Shown: one piece after another, positions 17,728 through 25,799 of the stretch
How the letters are laid out: each line of letters opens with the position of its first letter
Position numbering within the stretch: the stretch's first letter is position 1
Origin: an uncultured Clostridium sp.
GTDB lineage: Bacteria > Bacillota > Clostridia > Clostridiales > Clostridiaceae
Assembly (NCBI GenBank): GCA_902785295.1
Contig: CACZYK010000015.1
Span: forward strand, 1-35,238
Length of the DNA: 35,238 nt
Direction of reading: 5' to 3'
Notes under the pieces: model-generated
The model's input: the letters and a program-made list of their open reading frames with translations, nothing else
Databases searched by the model: none
What the model was told of the DNA's origin: nothing
Made by a program: the position numbers and the translations under genes

Positions 17728-18006
17728 TTATTCATCAAGTAACCCTTCTAATTCTTCACCTAATAATTCATAGGTTTCAGCTACTATGTTAAATTCTTCT
17801 TCATCATCTATTGTTTCATAAGTTACATCACCATTTTCATCAACAATACGTTTTAAGAAATAAGCTTCATCAATATCTATATCTGCTGGAGTAACAACAA
17901 TATATTCTTGATTTAAATCTTCTATTTTGAAATAATCTATAACCTCCATTTTTTCTTCATTTCCATCTTCATCAAACAATGTGATGTAATCTAATTCTTC
18001 CATCAT
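17728..18006 (-). CDS. DUF1292 family acidic protein (YrzB-like)
   Basis: A small, very acidic protein (about 92 residues) matching DUF1292. It starts MMEELDYITLFDEDGNEEKMEVI, has the YIVVTPADID core and ends in LLGEELEGLLDE. Its function is unknown. It corresponds to yrzB, which in B. subtilis follows yrrK/ruvX, so this is a conserved alaS-ireB-ruvX-DUF1292 string. I chose ATG 18006, 10 nt from GGAG, over the TTG two codons upstream. It overlaps no neighbour and has no membrane segment. Confidence 0.85.
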   Translation of the reverse strand: MMEELDYITLFDEDGNEEKMEVIDYFKIEDLNQEYIVVTPADIDIDEAYFLKRIVDENGDVTYETIDDEEEFNIVAETYELLGEELEGLLDE

Positions 18007-18036
18007 AAACAAATCGCTCCTTTTATTAATTATTTT

Positions 18037-18456
18037 TTATTTCATGTTAAAAAGTCTATCTAAATAGCCCTGTAATATATATGTAGCTGCAACCTTATCA
18101 ACGATTTTTTTTCTTTTTCCTCTTGAAAGGTCTGCTTCTAGCATAGCTCTATGAGCTGCAACTGTTGTTAGTCTTTCATCCCAGAACTCTATTTTCAATC
18201 CTATTTCTTCTTCAATTAACTTGGCAAATTCTTGTATTTTTTCTCCTGCAAAGCCAATACTATTATTCATATTCTTAGGTAATCCTATTACTAGTGTTTC
18301 CACTTCATATTCTTTACATACCTTTTTTAATTCTTCTATATCACTTTGTTTATTTTTTCTATGTATTGTTGTAAGACCCTGTGCTGTTAAGCCTAATGGA
18401 TCTGATATTGCTAAACCTATAGTCTTTTGACCTATGTCTAAACCTAATATTCTCAT
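18037..18456 (-). CDS. ruvX: Pre-16S rRNA processing nuclease/Holliday junction resolvase-like RuvX (YqgF)
   Basis: RNase H-fold protein of the YqgF/RuvX family, 139 residues. The first acidic motif is [19 protein letters not shown] and the later one is [16 protein letters not shown], with the terminal segment [18 protein letters not shown]. In E. coli and B. subtilis the family is tied to 16S rRNA 5'-end maturation; a Holliday junction role has also been proposed. Its start is only about 20 nt past a strong terminator hairpin at the end of ireB, suggesting read-through control. It lies 30 nt upstream of the DUF1292 gene. Confidence 0.93.
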   Translation of the reverse strand: MRILGLDIGQKTIGLAISDPLGLTAQGLTTIHRKNKQSDIEELKKVCKEYEVETLVIGLPKNMNNSIGFAGEKIQEFAKLIEEEIGLKIEFWDERLTTVAAHRAMLEADLSRGKRKKIVDKVAATYILQGYLDRLFNMK

Positions 18457-18476
18457 ATAGTACTCCTATAAATATT

Positions 18477-18506
18477 AAAAAGATGCCCTTAAACGGGCAC
18501 CTTTTT
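18477..18506 (-). terminator. Strong terminator overlapping the ireB stop codon, just before ruvX
   Basis: On the minus strand AAAAAGGTGCCC-GTTTAA-GGGCATCTTTTT forms a 12-bp stem with one G-U and a T run. It begins inside the ireB stop codon. ruvX starts about 20 nt beyond it. Confidence 0.88.
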
Positions 18507-18771
18507 ACTTTATGTCTAAATAAGATTTTATTACTTCTTCGAGAATTTCATCTCTTTCAAGTTTTCTTACTAAAGCCCTTGCTCCGTTATAATTTGTGAT
18601 GTAAGTAGGGTCTCCTGACATAAGATAACCTACAAGTTGATTAACAGGATTATAACCCTTTTCTTTTAAAGACTTATAAACTTCTGTTAAAATTGTTTTT
18701 GTTAAAACTTCTCTATTTTTAGCTACATCAAACTGCATTGTGTATTCCATATTATCATTATTATCGTTCAT
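18505..18771 (-). CDS. ireB: IreB family regulatory phosphoprotein (DUF965/YrzL)
   Basis: Small cytoplasmic protein of about 88 residues. The MEYTMQFD N-terminus carries the threonine region that is phosphorylated by the PASTA kinase IreK in Enterococcus faecalis, where IreB negatively controls cephalosporin resistance. The core [41 protein letters not shown] is strongly conserved. The start is ATG 18771, or TTG 18777, behind AAGAGG (18783-18788). That site sits in a small hairpin with an alternative partner (see findings). It lies between alaS and ruvX as in B. subtilis. Confidence 0.92.
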   Translation of the reverse strand: MNDNNDNMEYTMQFDVAKNREVLTKTILTEVYKSLKEKGYNPVNQLVGYLMSGDPTYITNYNGARALVRKLERDEILEEVIKSYLDIK

Positions 18772-18778
18772 AATCAAT

Positions 18779-18819
18779 GCTGCCTCTTAGCAGCTCACCC
18801 CCTTACATAAATTGCTAAG
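18779..18819 (-). promoter_or_regulatory. Mutually exclusive hairpins in the ireB leader
   Basis: On the minus strand CTTAGCA (18813-18819) can pair with TGCTAAG (18786-18792), with GGGGGTGAG in the loop. Alternatively GCTGC (18790-18794) pairs with GCAGC (18779-18783), with the ribosome site AAGAG in its loop. The two share bases, so only one can form at a time. Confidence 0.45.
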
Positions 18820-18845
18820 GAAAATTTTCGTTTACTTCTTATTTA

Positions 18846-18876
18846 AGTATACATTAATTTATAAGTTTTGTATACT
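18846..18876. repeat. Inverted repeat AGTATACA-N15-TGTATACT at the alaS stop
   Basis: Perfect 8-bp arms with a 15-bp spacer overlap the alaS stop codon. Read on the minus strand, TATACA and TATACT at 17-bp spacing could also be a weak promoter for ireB. There is no T run, so it is not a typical terminator. Confidence 0.4.
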
Positions 18877-21520
18877 ACTTAACTAAATTTTCAATTATTT
18901 CATATGATTTTTCTATTGCTTCAGCTATCTTTTCTGGATTTTTACCACCGGCTTGAGCCATATCTGGTCTTCCTCCTCCGCCTCCGCCAACAATAGATGC
19001 AACTTCTTTTATAATCTTTCCACAATGAATTCCTTTTTGTAAAGAATCCTTAGTTGCCATTGCTACTAAATTAACTTTATCATTAGAAGCACTTGCAAGT
19101 ACTACAACTCCACTTCCTACTTTATCTCTTATTTTATCTGCTAAATCTCTTAAAGCATTTCCATCTACACCTTCAACAGCATAAGAAACAACCTTTATTC
19201 CTTTAACTTCTTTTGCAGAATTTAAAATTTCATCTTCTGCTCCACTTGTAAGCTTACTCTTAAGTTCTGAAATTTCTTTTTCTTTTTCTTTTAATTCTGC
19301 ACCTTGATGTGAAATCTTAGAAATAACATCTTTTTCATTACACTTTAATGCTTGACATACTTCCTTAAGAAGCTTTTGCTTTTCTTCTACATACTTTATA
19401 GCACTAAACCCTGTTACTGCTTCTATTCTTCTTATACCAGCAGCTACACCAGTTTCACTTAATATTTTAAATAATCCAATTTCTCCTGAATTCTTTACAT
19501 GAGTTCCACCACATAATTCTTTAGAGAATTCACCAACACATACAACTCTTACTTTGTCACCATACTTATCATCAAATAATGCCATAGCACCTGTTTTCTT
19601 AGCTTCTTCTAAAGTCATAAGTTTAGTTTCTACTCCATAAACTTCCATTATCTTTTCATTAACTATATTTTCTACCTTTTCAATTTCTTCTGCAGTTAAT
19701 GCTTGGAAATGGTTAAAGTCAAATCTTAATCTTTCATCATCTACATAAGAACCTGCTTGATGAGTATGGTCTCCTATTACTTCTTTTAAAGCTTCTTGAA
19801 GCATATGAGTTGCTGTATGGTTTTTACAAATGTTATTTCTTCTTGCTGCATTTACTTCTAAAGTAACCTTTTCTCCTTCTTTAACAGTTCCTTCTAATAT
19901 CTTAACATAGTGAATTACTTTTCCACCAACATTTTTCTTTGTATTAAATACTGCTGCTTTAAAGTTTTCAGAGTAGATTTCTCCTTTATCTCCTACTTGA
20001 CCACCCATTTCTGCATAGAAAGGAGTTTTATCTGTAACTATATATCCAGTTTCTCCTGCATTTAATTCTTTTCTAAATTCTTTATCTGTAGCTAAAACTA
20101 ATATTGAAGCTTCCTCTTTTAATTTAGTATAACCAACAAATTCAGTATTTATTTCAGATTCAATTTTATTTATTGGAGTTTCTTCTGCACCCATGTAAGA
20201 ATATACACCTCTTGCATTTCTTGCAGTTACTCTTTGATTTTCCATGTTTTCATCAAAAGATTTTCTATCTATGGTTAATCCCTTTTCTTCACATATTTCT
20301 TCTGTTAATTCATAAGGAAAACCATATGTATCATAAAGCTTAAATGCTTTGTCTCCATCTAAAACTGTTTTATTTTCTTTTTCTAATTCTTGAATATATC
20401 CTAAAAGAATTGAAAGTCCTGTATCTATAGTTTCATTAAATCTTTCTTCTTCTAAGGAAACCATCTTTTTAATGTATTCTTGCTTTTCTCTAAGTTCTGG
20501 GTACGCTTCACCATAGTTTTCAATTACAGAGTCTACTATTTCAGATAAGAATAATCCCTTTATTCCTAAAAGTCTTCCATGTCTTGCAGCTCTTCTTAAT
20601 AATCTTCTTAAAACATATCCTCTTCCTTCATTACTTGGTCCTACGCCATCTGCTATAAGCATAGTAACGCTTTTAACATGGTCAGTTATTATTCTTAAAG
20701 ATACATCTTTAGCTGCATCTTCCCCATATTTAGTGTTAGAAAGGCTACATACTTTTCCTAATATATTTTTAACTGTATCTATTTCAAATATATTATTTAC
20801 TCCTTGCATTATAGTTGCAATTCTTTCAAGTCCCATACCTGTATCTATATTAGTACTTTCAAGTTTTTCATAATTTCCTTTTCCATCACCATCAAATTGA
20901 GTAAATACAAGGTTCCAGAATTCAATTACTCTATCTTCATCTCCAGCTTTTACAAATTCTTCAGCATTTTTTACTGGTGGAAGATTATCTGCTCTATCAA
21001 AGTGTATTTCTGTACAAGGACCACAAGGACCTGCACCATGTTCCCAGAAGTTATCTTCTTTTCCTAATCTAAATATTCTAGCTGGGTCTATATCAGTCTT
21101 TCTAGTCCATATATCATAAGCTTCATCGTCGTCTAAATATATTGTTACGTATAGTTTATCCTTAGGCATTTCTAAAACTTCTGTAACAAACTCCCAAGCC
21201 CATGGAATAACTTCTTCTTTAAAGTAATCTCCAAAAGAGAAATTTCCAAGCATTTCAAAGAAAGTGCCATGTCTTGAAGTTTTTCCTACATTTTCAATGT
21301 CTCCAGTTCTTATACACTTTTGACAAGTTGTTATTCTTCTTCTTGGTGGTTCTTGAACCCCTGTAAAGTATGGCTTAAGTGGTGCCATACCTGCATTAAT
21401 TAAAAGTAAACTTTTATCATTATTTGGAACAAGAGAAAAGCTTTTTAATCTTAAATGGTCTTTTCCTTCAAAGAATTTTAAGTACATTTCTCTTAGTTCA
21501 TTTGTACCATATTGTTTCAT
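18875..21520 (-). CDS. alaS: Alanine--tRNA ligase
   Basis: Charges tRNA-Ala and edits mischarged Ser/Gly. The 881-residue protein starts [17 protein letters not shown]. It has the class II catalytic core ([52 protein letters not shown]). The editing domain zinc motif [11 protein letters not shown] is near residue 570 and CGGTHV near 671. The C-Ala domain has the glycine-rich [15 protein letters not shown] stretch near 848. All parts are complete. It is controlled by a T-box leader immediately upstream (21541-21757) behind a near-perfect sigma-A promoter. ireB and ruvX follow downstream. Confidence 0.99.
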   Translation of the reverse strand: MKQYGTNELREMYLKFFEGKDHLRLKSFSLVPNNDKSLLLINAGMAPLKPYFTGVQEPPRRRITTCQKCIRTGDIENVGKTSRHGTFFEMLGNFSFGDYFKEEVIPWAWEFVTEVLEMPKDKLYVTIYLDDDEAYDIWTRKTDIDPARIFRLGKEDNFWEHGAGPCGPCTEIHFDRADNLPPVKNAEEFVKAGDEDRVIEFWNLVFTQFDGDGKGNYEKLESTNIDTGMGLERIATIMQGVNNIFEIDTVKNILGKVCSLSNTKYGEDAAKDVSLRIITDHVKSVTMLIADGVGPSNEGRGYVLRRLLRRAARHGRLLGIKGLFLSEIVDSVIENYGEAYPELREKQEYIKKMVSLEEERFNETIDTGLSILLGYIQELEKENKTVLDGDKAFKLYDTYGFPYELTEEICEEKGLTIDRKSFDENMENQRVTARNARGVYSYMGAEETPINKIESEINTEFVGYTKLKEEASILVLATDKEFRKELNAGETGYIVTDKTPFYAEMGGQVGDKGEIYSENFKAAVFNTKKNVGGKVIHYVKILEGTVKEGEKVTLEVNAARRNNICKNHTATHMLQEALKEVIGDHTHQAGSYVDDERLRFDFNHFQALTAEEIEKVENIVNEKIMEVYGVETKLMTLEEAKKTGAMALFDDKYGDKVRVVCVGEFSKELCGGTHVKNSGEIGLFKILSETGVAAGIRRIEAVTGFSAIKYVEEKQKLLKEVCQALKCNEKDVISKISHQGAELKEKEKEISELKSKLTSGAEDEILNSAKEVKGIKVVSYAVEGVDGNALRDLADKIRDKVGSGVVVLASASNDKVNLVAMATKDSLQKGIHCGKIIKEVASIVGGGGGGRPDMAQAGGKNPEKIAEAIEKSYEIIENLVK

Positions 21521-21540
21521 TTTTTTCCCTCCATGATTTC

Positions 21541-21757
21541 TTTATAATATAAAAAGCTCCCATCCCTAAAACAAGGGACGAAAGCTAACTCTTCCGCGGT
21601 ACCACCCTAATTATGTATAAAAAATACATCACTTAGTTTTTATATAGCTCCAAGGCAGCTTCGAAGTTTTTTCTAAAAAGTTTGCACCATCCACTTTCTC
21701 TCTAAATAGAAAAATAAAATCTACTAATCCTTATCATTGCTTAAATTTATTCATTTA
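21541..21757 (-). promoter_or_regulatory. T-box riboswitch leader (alanine) controlling alaS
   Basis: On the minus strand the antiterminator signature AGGGTGGTACCGCGG (21595-21609) is followed by a terminator. In that terminator AGCTTTCGTCCCT pairs with AGGGATGGGAGCT and is followed by TTTTT. Upstream, a Stem I-like region contains AGAGAGAAAGTGGATGGTGC and then GAAGCTGCCTTGGAGC, with adjacent alanine codons GCT GCC as specifier candidates. Uncharged tRNA-Ala would pair with the specifier and the UGGU bulge and permit alaS transcription. Confidence 0.93.
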
Positions 21758-21763
21758 TTGTTG

Positions 21764-21792
21764 ATTATATTTTAACTTTGAAGTTATGTCAA
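21764..21792 (-). promoter_or_regulatory. Consensus sigma-A promoter of the alaS T-box leader
   Basis: TTGACA (21787-21792) and TATAAT (21764-21769) are separated by exactly 17 bp, both perfect. Transcription should start near 21757, just upstream of Stem I. Confidence 0.88.
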
Positions 21793-21826
21793 TATTTTTG
21801 ATTATAATTTTTTAATATTTATTTTG

Positions 21827-22852
21827 TTATGAAAATAATGAATAATTTACATCTTCATATATAACCTTTATCACAACAGCTATTGGAATCACTAAAATCA
21901 TTCCTATAAATCCTCCAAACTTTTCCCCTACAAGAAGAAGTATAACTATAACTAAAGGATGAATATTAGTGCTATCTCCTGTTATTTTAGGAGATAATAT
22001 ATTTCCTTCTATTTGTTGTATTATAAAAATTGCTATAGCTGACCATAAGCATTTTGAAAAAGAATCCATAAGTGCTATTAATAGTATAGGAATTGCTCCA
22101 AGTATTGGACCAAAATAGGGAATTATATTAAAAATTCCATTTAGTATTGATAAAACTATTGGGAGTTTTATCTCTAATACTAAAAGAACTATTAATGTTA
22201 TTATGCCAATTAAAAAAGATAAAAATATTTGACTTAATATATATTTAACTAATATTTTATCTATGTCCTTTGCTATTTTTTTAGTTAACATTCTTTTTTT
22301 TACTGGAATAAGAAGATAAAGATTTTTTAATATATTTTTGCCATCTGATAAAAAGTAATATACTACAATTGGTATAAGAGCTAGAGATAAAATATTTTCA
22401 CTATAAGATATAATATTATCTACTAAAGATTGTGACATAGCAATAAAAAAGTGTGATATCTTTTCTTTTCCCTTTGAATATATAAAATATAAAAATGGTG
22501 ACTTAAAAAATTTTGATTTTTCTTCAAAGCTTTCTATATAATTATATAAAACTTCAAGACCTTCTCCTAAGTTATTTAACTCCTTAAAAATAGTTGGAAT
22601 TAAAATAACTAAAATTCCTATTATAAATAATATTATTCCTATAATAATTATTAAGGTTGCCTTTTTTTCTTTTAAAGATTTTTTATTAATTAAATATTTT
22701 TTTATTGGATTTAAGATATAAGCAATTATAGCAGAAATAATTATTATTGATAAAATTTCTTTAAAAGGTTTAAAAAATATATATAATAAAATTAGACATA
22801 ATATAGAGGATATTATTAGTATTTTTATTTTATGCTTTCTTAAAAAATTCAT
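21827..22852 (-). CDS. AI-2E family transporter (YdbI/PerM-like membrane protein)
   Basis: A 341-residue polytopic membrane protein with about seven hydrophobic segments. It has the AI-2E/PerM family architecture: an N-terminal pair of helices, a cytosolic region (LGEGLEVLYNYIESFEEKSKF), then a cluster of C-terminal helices. These include the motif region FNIIPYFGPILGAIP and IEGNILSPKITGDSTNIHPLVIVILLLVGEKFGG. Family members are linked to autoinducer-2 export or Na+/Li+-H+ antiport. The substrate cannot be read from sequence. Its start overlaps the end of the upstream PRC-barrel gene by 23 nt, indicating translational coupling. The alaS promoter begins about 35 bp beyond its stop. Confidence 0.88.
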   Translation of the reverse strand: MNFLRKHKIKILIISSILCLILLYIFFKPFKEILSIIIISAIIAYILNPIKKYLINKKSLKEKKATLIIIIGIILFIIGILVILIPTIFKELNNLGEGLEVLYNYIESFEEKSKFFKSPFLYFIYSKGKEKISHFFIAMSQSLVDNIISYSENILSLALIPIVVYYFLSDGKNILKNLYLLIPVKKRMLTKKIAKDIDKILVKYILSQIFLSFLIGIITLIVLLVLEIKLPIVLSILNGIFNIIPYFGPILGAIPILLIALMDSFSKCLWSAIAIFIIQQIEGNILSPKITGDSTNIHPLVIVILLLVGEKFGGFIGMILVIPIAVVIKVIYEDVNYSLFS

Positions 22853-23306
22853 AATTCATAGCCTTGTGAGTTATATTTTTAAATGTAATATTATTTGAGC
22901 TTAAATCTAAAATACAATCTTTTTTAAATTCTATATTATTTGAAAGTAATATTTCTTTTCCTTTAGATAATTTTTCTAATATTCCTGGAGAGATTATTAT
23001 ACCTTTTATTTTATAAGTTTTCATATCTATTATTATATCCTCTAAAGCTCCTTTTAAAACACCAAAGTAATCTAAGATATCTGTATGTTTATATTCTGAA
23101 AATCTTATTCCGTCTCCTGTTGATAAAACACCTATTATTTTTTCTTCACATACAAATTTTATATCCCTTACATCAAGAAAATCCTTTTTCTTAAACATAG
23201 TATAATCAGAGACCTTAAACCCTAATACTGATTTATTTTTTAAATCTAAAATAATATCTTTTATTACCCCTAATTTTTTTCCTTTGAAACTATAAACTTT
23301 TTTCAT
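22830..23306 (-). CDS. PRC-barrel domain protein
   Basis: About 158 residues containing two PRC-barrel-like halves (KVYSFKGKKLGVIKDIILDLKNKSVLGFKV and DYFGVLKGALEDIIIDMKTYKIKGIII). There is no membrane segment or signal peptide. The start is ATG 23306, 7 nt from AGGAG; the frame extends 8 codons further but without a good site. PRC-barrels mediate protein or RNA contacts in several pathways, and no specific role can be assigned. Overlap with the AI-2E transporter gene suggests that the two work together or need coupled synthesis. Confidence 0.8.
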   Translation of the reverse strand: MKKVYSFKGKKLGVIKDIILDLKNKSVLGFKVSDYTMFKKKDFLDVRDIKFVCEEKIIGVLSTGDGIRFSEYKHTDILDYFGVLKGALEDIIIDMKTYKIKGIIISPGILEKLSKGKEILLSNNIEFKKDCILDLSSNNITFKNITHKAMNYEFFKKA

Positions 23307-23549
23307 ATAAAAACTCCTACTTGTATCCATACCATACCATCCTTATTCCATTCTATAAATATTCTTCCCCATATTTACTAAATTATTCATTATTTTTTTA
23401 TTTTGCTATCTCACAATATATAGTTCATTCTTGCCAACAAATAATGTAGTTTCTTTTATAATTAAGGAATTATAAAAAATCTATAATAAAGATAAGTAAA
23501 ATTTATTGTATAATTAATTATATAAATCATAATTTATAAGGAAGAATGT

Positions 23550-24218
23550 ATGAAAATTGTAAGTTGGAATTGTAATGGTAAATTTCGCGAAAAATTTAAA
23601 AATATAGTAAAATTGAATGCTGATATATATGTAATACAAGAATGTGAAAATCCAACCAATTTTAAAAATACTAATTATTTTTCTTTTGCAAGTAATTATA
23701 TTTGGATTGGCGATAACAAAAATAAGGGATTAGGGATTTTTGCCAAAGATAATATTGAATTAAAAATGAATAACTGGGAACCATACTGTTTAAGAAATTT
23801 TATATCTGTTAATATAAATAATAGTTTTGATTTAGTAGGAGTTTGGGCTTGTGATCCATATATAGAAGAATATTATATATATCAATGTATTCACATAAAT
23901 AAATATAATAATAAAACAATAATAATTGGAGACCTTAATAGTAATAAAATATGGGATAAGCAACATAAAAAAAGAAATCATACCAATGTTGTAAAAATTC
24001 TAGAAAAAAAAGGATTAATTTCTGCATATCATTATTTTTATAACGAAAACCAAGGGGAAGAAAAACAAAAAACTTTCTATTTATATCGACATTTAGATAA
24101 AGGATATCACATTGATCATTGTTTTATTCATAAAGAAAGAATAAAAAATTACAAAGTATTGGATTATAAAAAATGGTTAATCTATTCTGATCATATACCA
24201 ATTATGTTAGAAATTTAA
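23550..24218 (+). CDS. Endonuclease/exonuclease/phosphatase (EEP) fold protein
   Basis: A compact 222-residue protein with the catalytic motifs of the DNase I-like EEP superfamily: WNCNG (residues 6-10), QECE with Glu31, GDLN at 127-130, IDH with Asp189-His190, and SDH at 213-215. These supply the metal-binding Asn/Glu, the catalytic Asp/His pair and the terminal His. There is no signal peptide, so it is cytosolic. The substrate (DNA, RNA or a phosphoester) is not determined. It is strongly AT-rich like the core genome and is the first plus-strand gene after the alaS block. The ribosome site is AAGGAAG. No partner gene is evident. Confidence 0.82.
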   Translation: MKIVSWNCNGKFREKFKNIVKLNADIYVIQECENPTNFKNTNYFSFASNYIWIGDNKNKGLGIFAKDNIELKMNNWEPYCLRNFISVNINNSFDLVGVWACDPYIEEYYIYQCIHINKYNNKTIIIGDLNSNKIWDKQHKKRNHTNVVKILEKKGLISAYHYFYNENQGEEKQKTFYLYRHLDKGYHIDHCFIHKERIKNYKVLDYKKWLIYSDHIPIMLEI

Positions 24219-24270
24219 ATAACAAATTACAATTTGTTGATATGTAAATTCTTATTTTTCTTTGAAAATA

Positions 24271-24343
24271 GGGCATTTTATTTAATGTCAAAGACTTTTG
24301 ACAATGGAAAATAGTTATAAAATGCTCACTGTCAAAGCTATTT
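24271..24343 (+). repeat. Nested inverted repeats upstream of the Xre-type regulator gene
   Basis: Outer arms GGGCATTTTAT (24271-24281) and ATAAAATGCTC (24317-24327) enclose a perfect TGTCAAA-GACT-TTTGACA hairpin (24286-24303). A further TGTCAAA at 24330-24336 is followed by TTTGATAG. The repeated TGTCAAA units resemble an operator array and may serve autoregulation of the next gene. Confidence 0.5.
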
Positions 24344-24398
24344 GATAGATGAAAAACTTAACTTTGATTAGAGTAAATTGTGAAAGGAGACAAACAAT

Positions 24399-24974
24399 AT
24401 GGAACTTGGAAAACAGATAAAAAAATATCGAAATGAATTAGGATTATCCCAAGATGCACTTGCAGAAAAAATATATGTATCCAGACAGACTATTTCTAAC
24501 TGGGAAAATGATAAGAACTATCCTGATGTAAACAGTCTTGTTCTTTTAAGTGAAGTATTTAAAGTCTCTATCGATAATTTAATCAAAGGAGATGTTGAAA
24601 TTATGAAAGAACAGGTTAATGCAGAGGATAAGAGAGAATTTGAAAAGTTGAGTCAAGTTTTTGGAATTTTATTTTTATTGGTAGTGGTATCACCAATTCC
24701 ATTAGCTCATTTCTTGAATTTCATAGGTATTGGTATTTGGTTAGTACTAGTTGGTGTAGCATTTTATGTTGCTATTATCGTAGAAAAGAAGAAAAAGCAG
24801 TTTGATATTCAAACCTATCGTGAAATTATTGCTTTTATGGAAGGAACTGGCCTTGATGAAATTGCAAAAGTAAAAGAAGAAGCTAAGCGTCCTTATCAGA
24901 AGATATTGCTCGGTTTTGGATCAGGAGTTATCACATTGATTATTGCATTAATTTTTACTCTTGTGCTGAAATAG
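24399..24974 (+). CDS. Membrane-anchored Xre-family HTH regulator
   Basis: Residues 1-66 are a Cro/C1-type helix-turn-helix (LGKQIKKYRNELGLSQDALAEKIYVSRQTISNWENDKNYPD). About 20 linker residues follow, then two close hydrophobic segments (about 87-107 and 109-128), a charged cytosolic stretch, and a final membrane helix (about 168-190). Such fusions of Xre HTH and membrane domains are common in Firmicutes, but their signals are mostly unknown. Ribosome site AAAGGAG. The next gene, a 60-residue membrane protein, starts 12 nt downstream and should be co-transcribed. Codon and base use appear less AT-biased than in the neighbouring EEP gene. Confidence 0.82.
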   Translation: MELGKQIKKYRNELGLSQDALAEKIYVSRQTISNWENDKNYPDVNSLVLLSEVFKVSIDNLIKGDVEIMKEQVNAEDKREFEKLSQVFGILFLLVVVSPIPLAHFLNFIGIGIWLVLVGVAFYVAIIVEKKKKQFDIQTYREIIAFMEGTGLDEIAKVKEEAKRPYQKILLGFGSGVITLIIALIFTLVLK

Positions 24975-24986
24975 GAGGATACACTT

Positions 24987-25169
24987 ATGTTATGGGAACG
25001 TTTAGGAATGAGCTTTGGAGATGTTATTATAGTTCTATTAGGATTATATTTTGTTATAAAACATGGCGTTAAAAGTGGTATAAAGCAATATTTTAAAGAA
25101 AAAGAACAAGAAGAACAGATGAAAAAACAACTCAATGATTACAATAAAGAAGATAGTATTGAACCATAA
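24987..25169 (+). CDS. Small single-pass membrane protein
   Basis: 60 residues: a hydrophobic helix at about 10-25 (FGDVIIVLLGLYFVI) followed by a highly charged tail (QYFKEKEQEEQMKKQLNDYNKE) that probably forms a coiled coil. The start ATG is 8 nt after AGGAGG, and only 12 nt separates it from the membrane-anchored regulator gene. I do not recognise a named function. The pairing suggests it helps sense or anchor with the regulator at the membrane, which is inference. Confidence 0.72.
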   Translation: MLWERLGMSFGDVIIVLLGLYFVIKHGVKSGIKQYFKEKEQEEQMKKQLNDYNKEDSIEP

Positions 25170-25327
25170 AATTGATATTTTCTCTAGAAAAAGACTTCAA
25201 TAAACTCCATTTTGTTAGGTAACTGAATGAAATGGAAAATCAGAATTTAAAATTTGTTTGCAAATTTAAAAGAAATTAAAATCTGTCAATAGTTTTGTGT
25301 AAACTAAATAAGTAACATTTTATTTGA

Positions 25328-25370
25328 AGTAAGGTTGAAATGTTAAAGTTGAAATTCAACCTTACTTTTT
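25328..25370 (+). terminator. Intrinsic terminator, plus strand
   Basis: AGTAAGGTTGAA pairs with TTCAACCTTACT around a loop of about 14 nt, followed by TTTTT. It is about 160 nt past the 60-residue protein gene. The sequence between (25170-25327) holds no supported gene, but includes a short IS-end-like segment at 25283-25305. Confidence 0.78.
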
Positions 25371-25453
25371 AACATATATTTTTAATCTAAGAACCACTCA
25401 CCTTCTGATAAGAGTTTTTCTTTATTTCCTATATAAACACATACATAATAATT

Positions 25454-25690
25454 CTATTTATTTTGTAATTTATCAAATATCATTCCAGCAATAAAAATAA
25501 TAAAAAAGCATCCAAATAGCCTAAAAAGATCCATAACAAATTCTCCAGATGTTGCTGTAGAAAATATTTTGCATTGCATCCAATTGGTGAATAAAATGAA
25601 AAAATGTATTCCTGTTATCATTGCTACAGATACACTAATAAAATCACTTATCCTTTTTCTTCTCTCCTTTATCACAAGCATTTTTTCCAT
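25454..25690 (-). CDS. Small two-helix membrane protein, probable two-component target
   Basis: A 78-residue protein with two hydrophobic segments (about residues 17-38 and 54-72), a basic N-terminus (KERRKRIS) and a short polar C-terminus. No family is recognised. The ATG follows a strong TAGGAGG site. Its upstream region, overlapping the end of the histidine kinase gene, repeats the 11-bp-phased TGTAAT array found before the two-component operon. It is therefore probably under direct control of the adjacent response regulator. This is inferred from sequence. It lies 104 nt downstream of the kinase, so read-through is also possible. Confidence 0.7.
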   Translation of the reverse strand: MEKMLVIKERRKRISDFISVSVAMITGIHFFILFTNWMQCKIFSTATSGEFVMDLFRLFGCFFIIFIAGMIFDKLQNK

Positions 25691-25746
25691 AAATAAAACC
25701 TCCTATAAAATGATGTTCTTGTTTTTTTATTTCTTACAAGTATCAT

Positions 25747-25799
25747 TCTATAAGAGGTTTCTTACACGAATACATGACATTTATTAAATTAACATTACA
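25747..25799 (-). promoter_or_regulatory. Response-regulator operator array before the small membrane protein gene
   Basis: On the minus strand 11-bp units begin TGTAAT (25794-25799), TTTAAT, TCATGT and TGTAAG (25761-25766), followed by TATAGA. The order, phase and distance to the -10-like TATAG match the array at 27881-27935. The first unit overlaps the stop codon of the kinase gene. Confidence 0.55.

Noticed and set aside
20804-21067. Plus-strand open frame inside alaS
   Set aside because: It is a shadow of alaS codons; composition is rich in Phe, Ser and Ile as expected for antisense AT-rich DNA.
21827-22852. Autoinducer-2 quorum-sensing transporter
   Set aside because: The family name is historical and many members move ions; nothing in the sequence or context points to autoinducer transport.
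24399-25169. Toxin-antitoxin pair (HTH gene plus small gene)
   Set aside because: The small protein has a membrane helix but no toxin family features, the HTH protein itself has three membrane segments, and gene order and lengths fit a membrane-signalling pair better.
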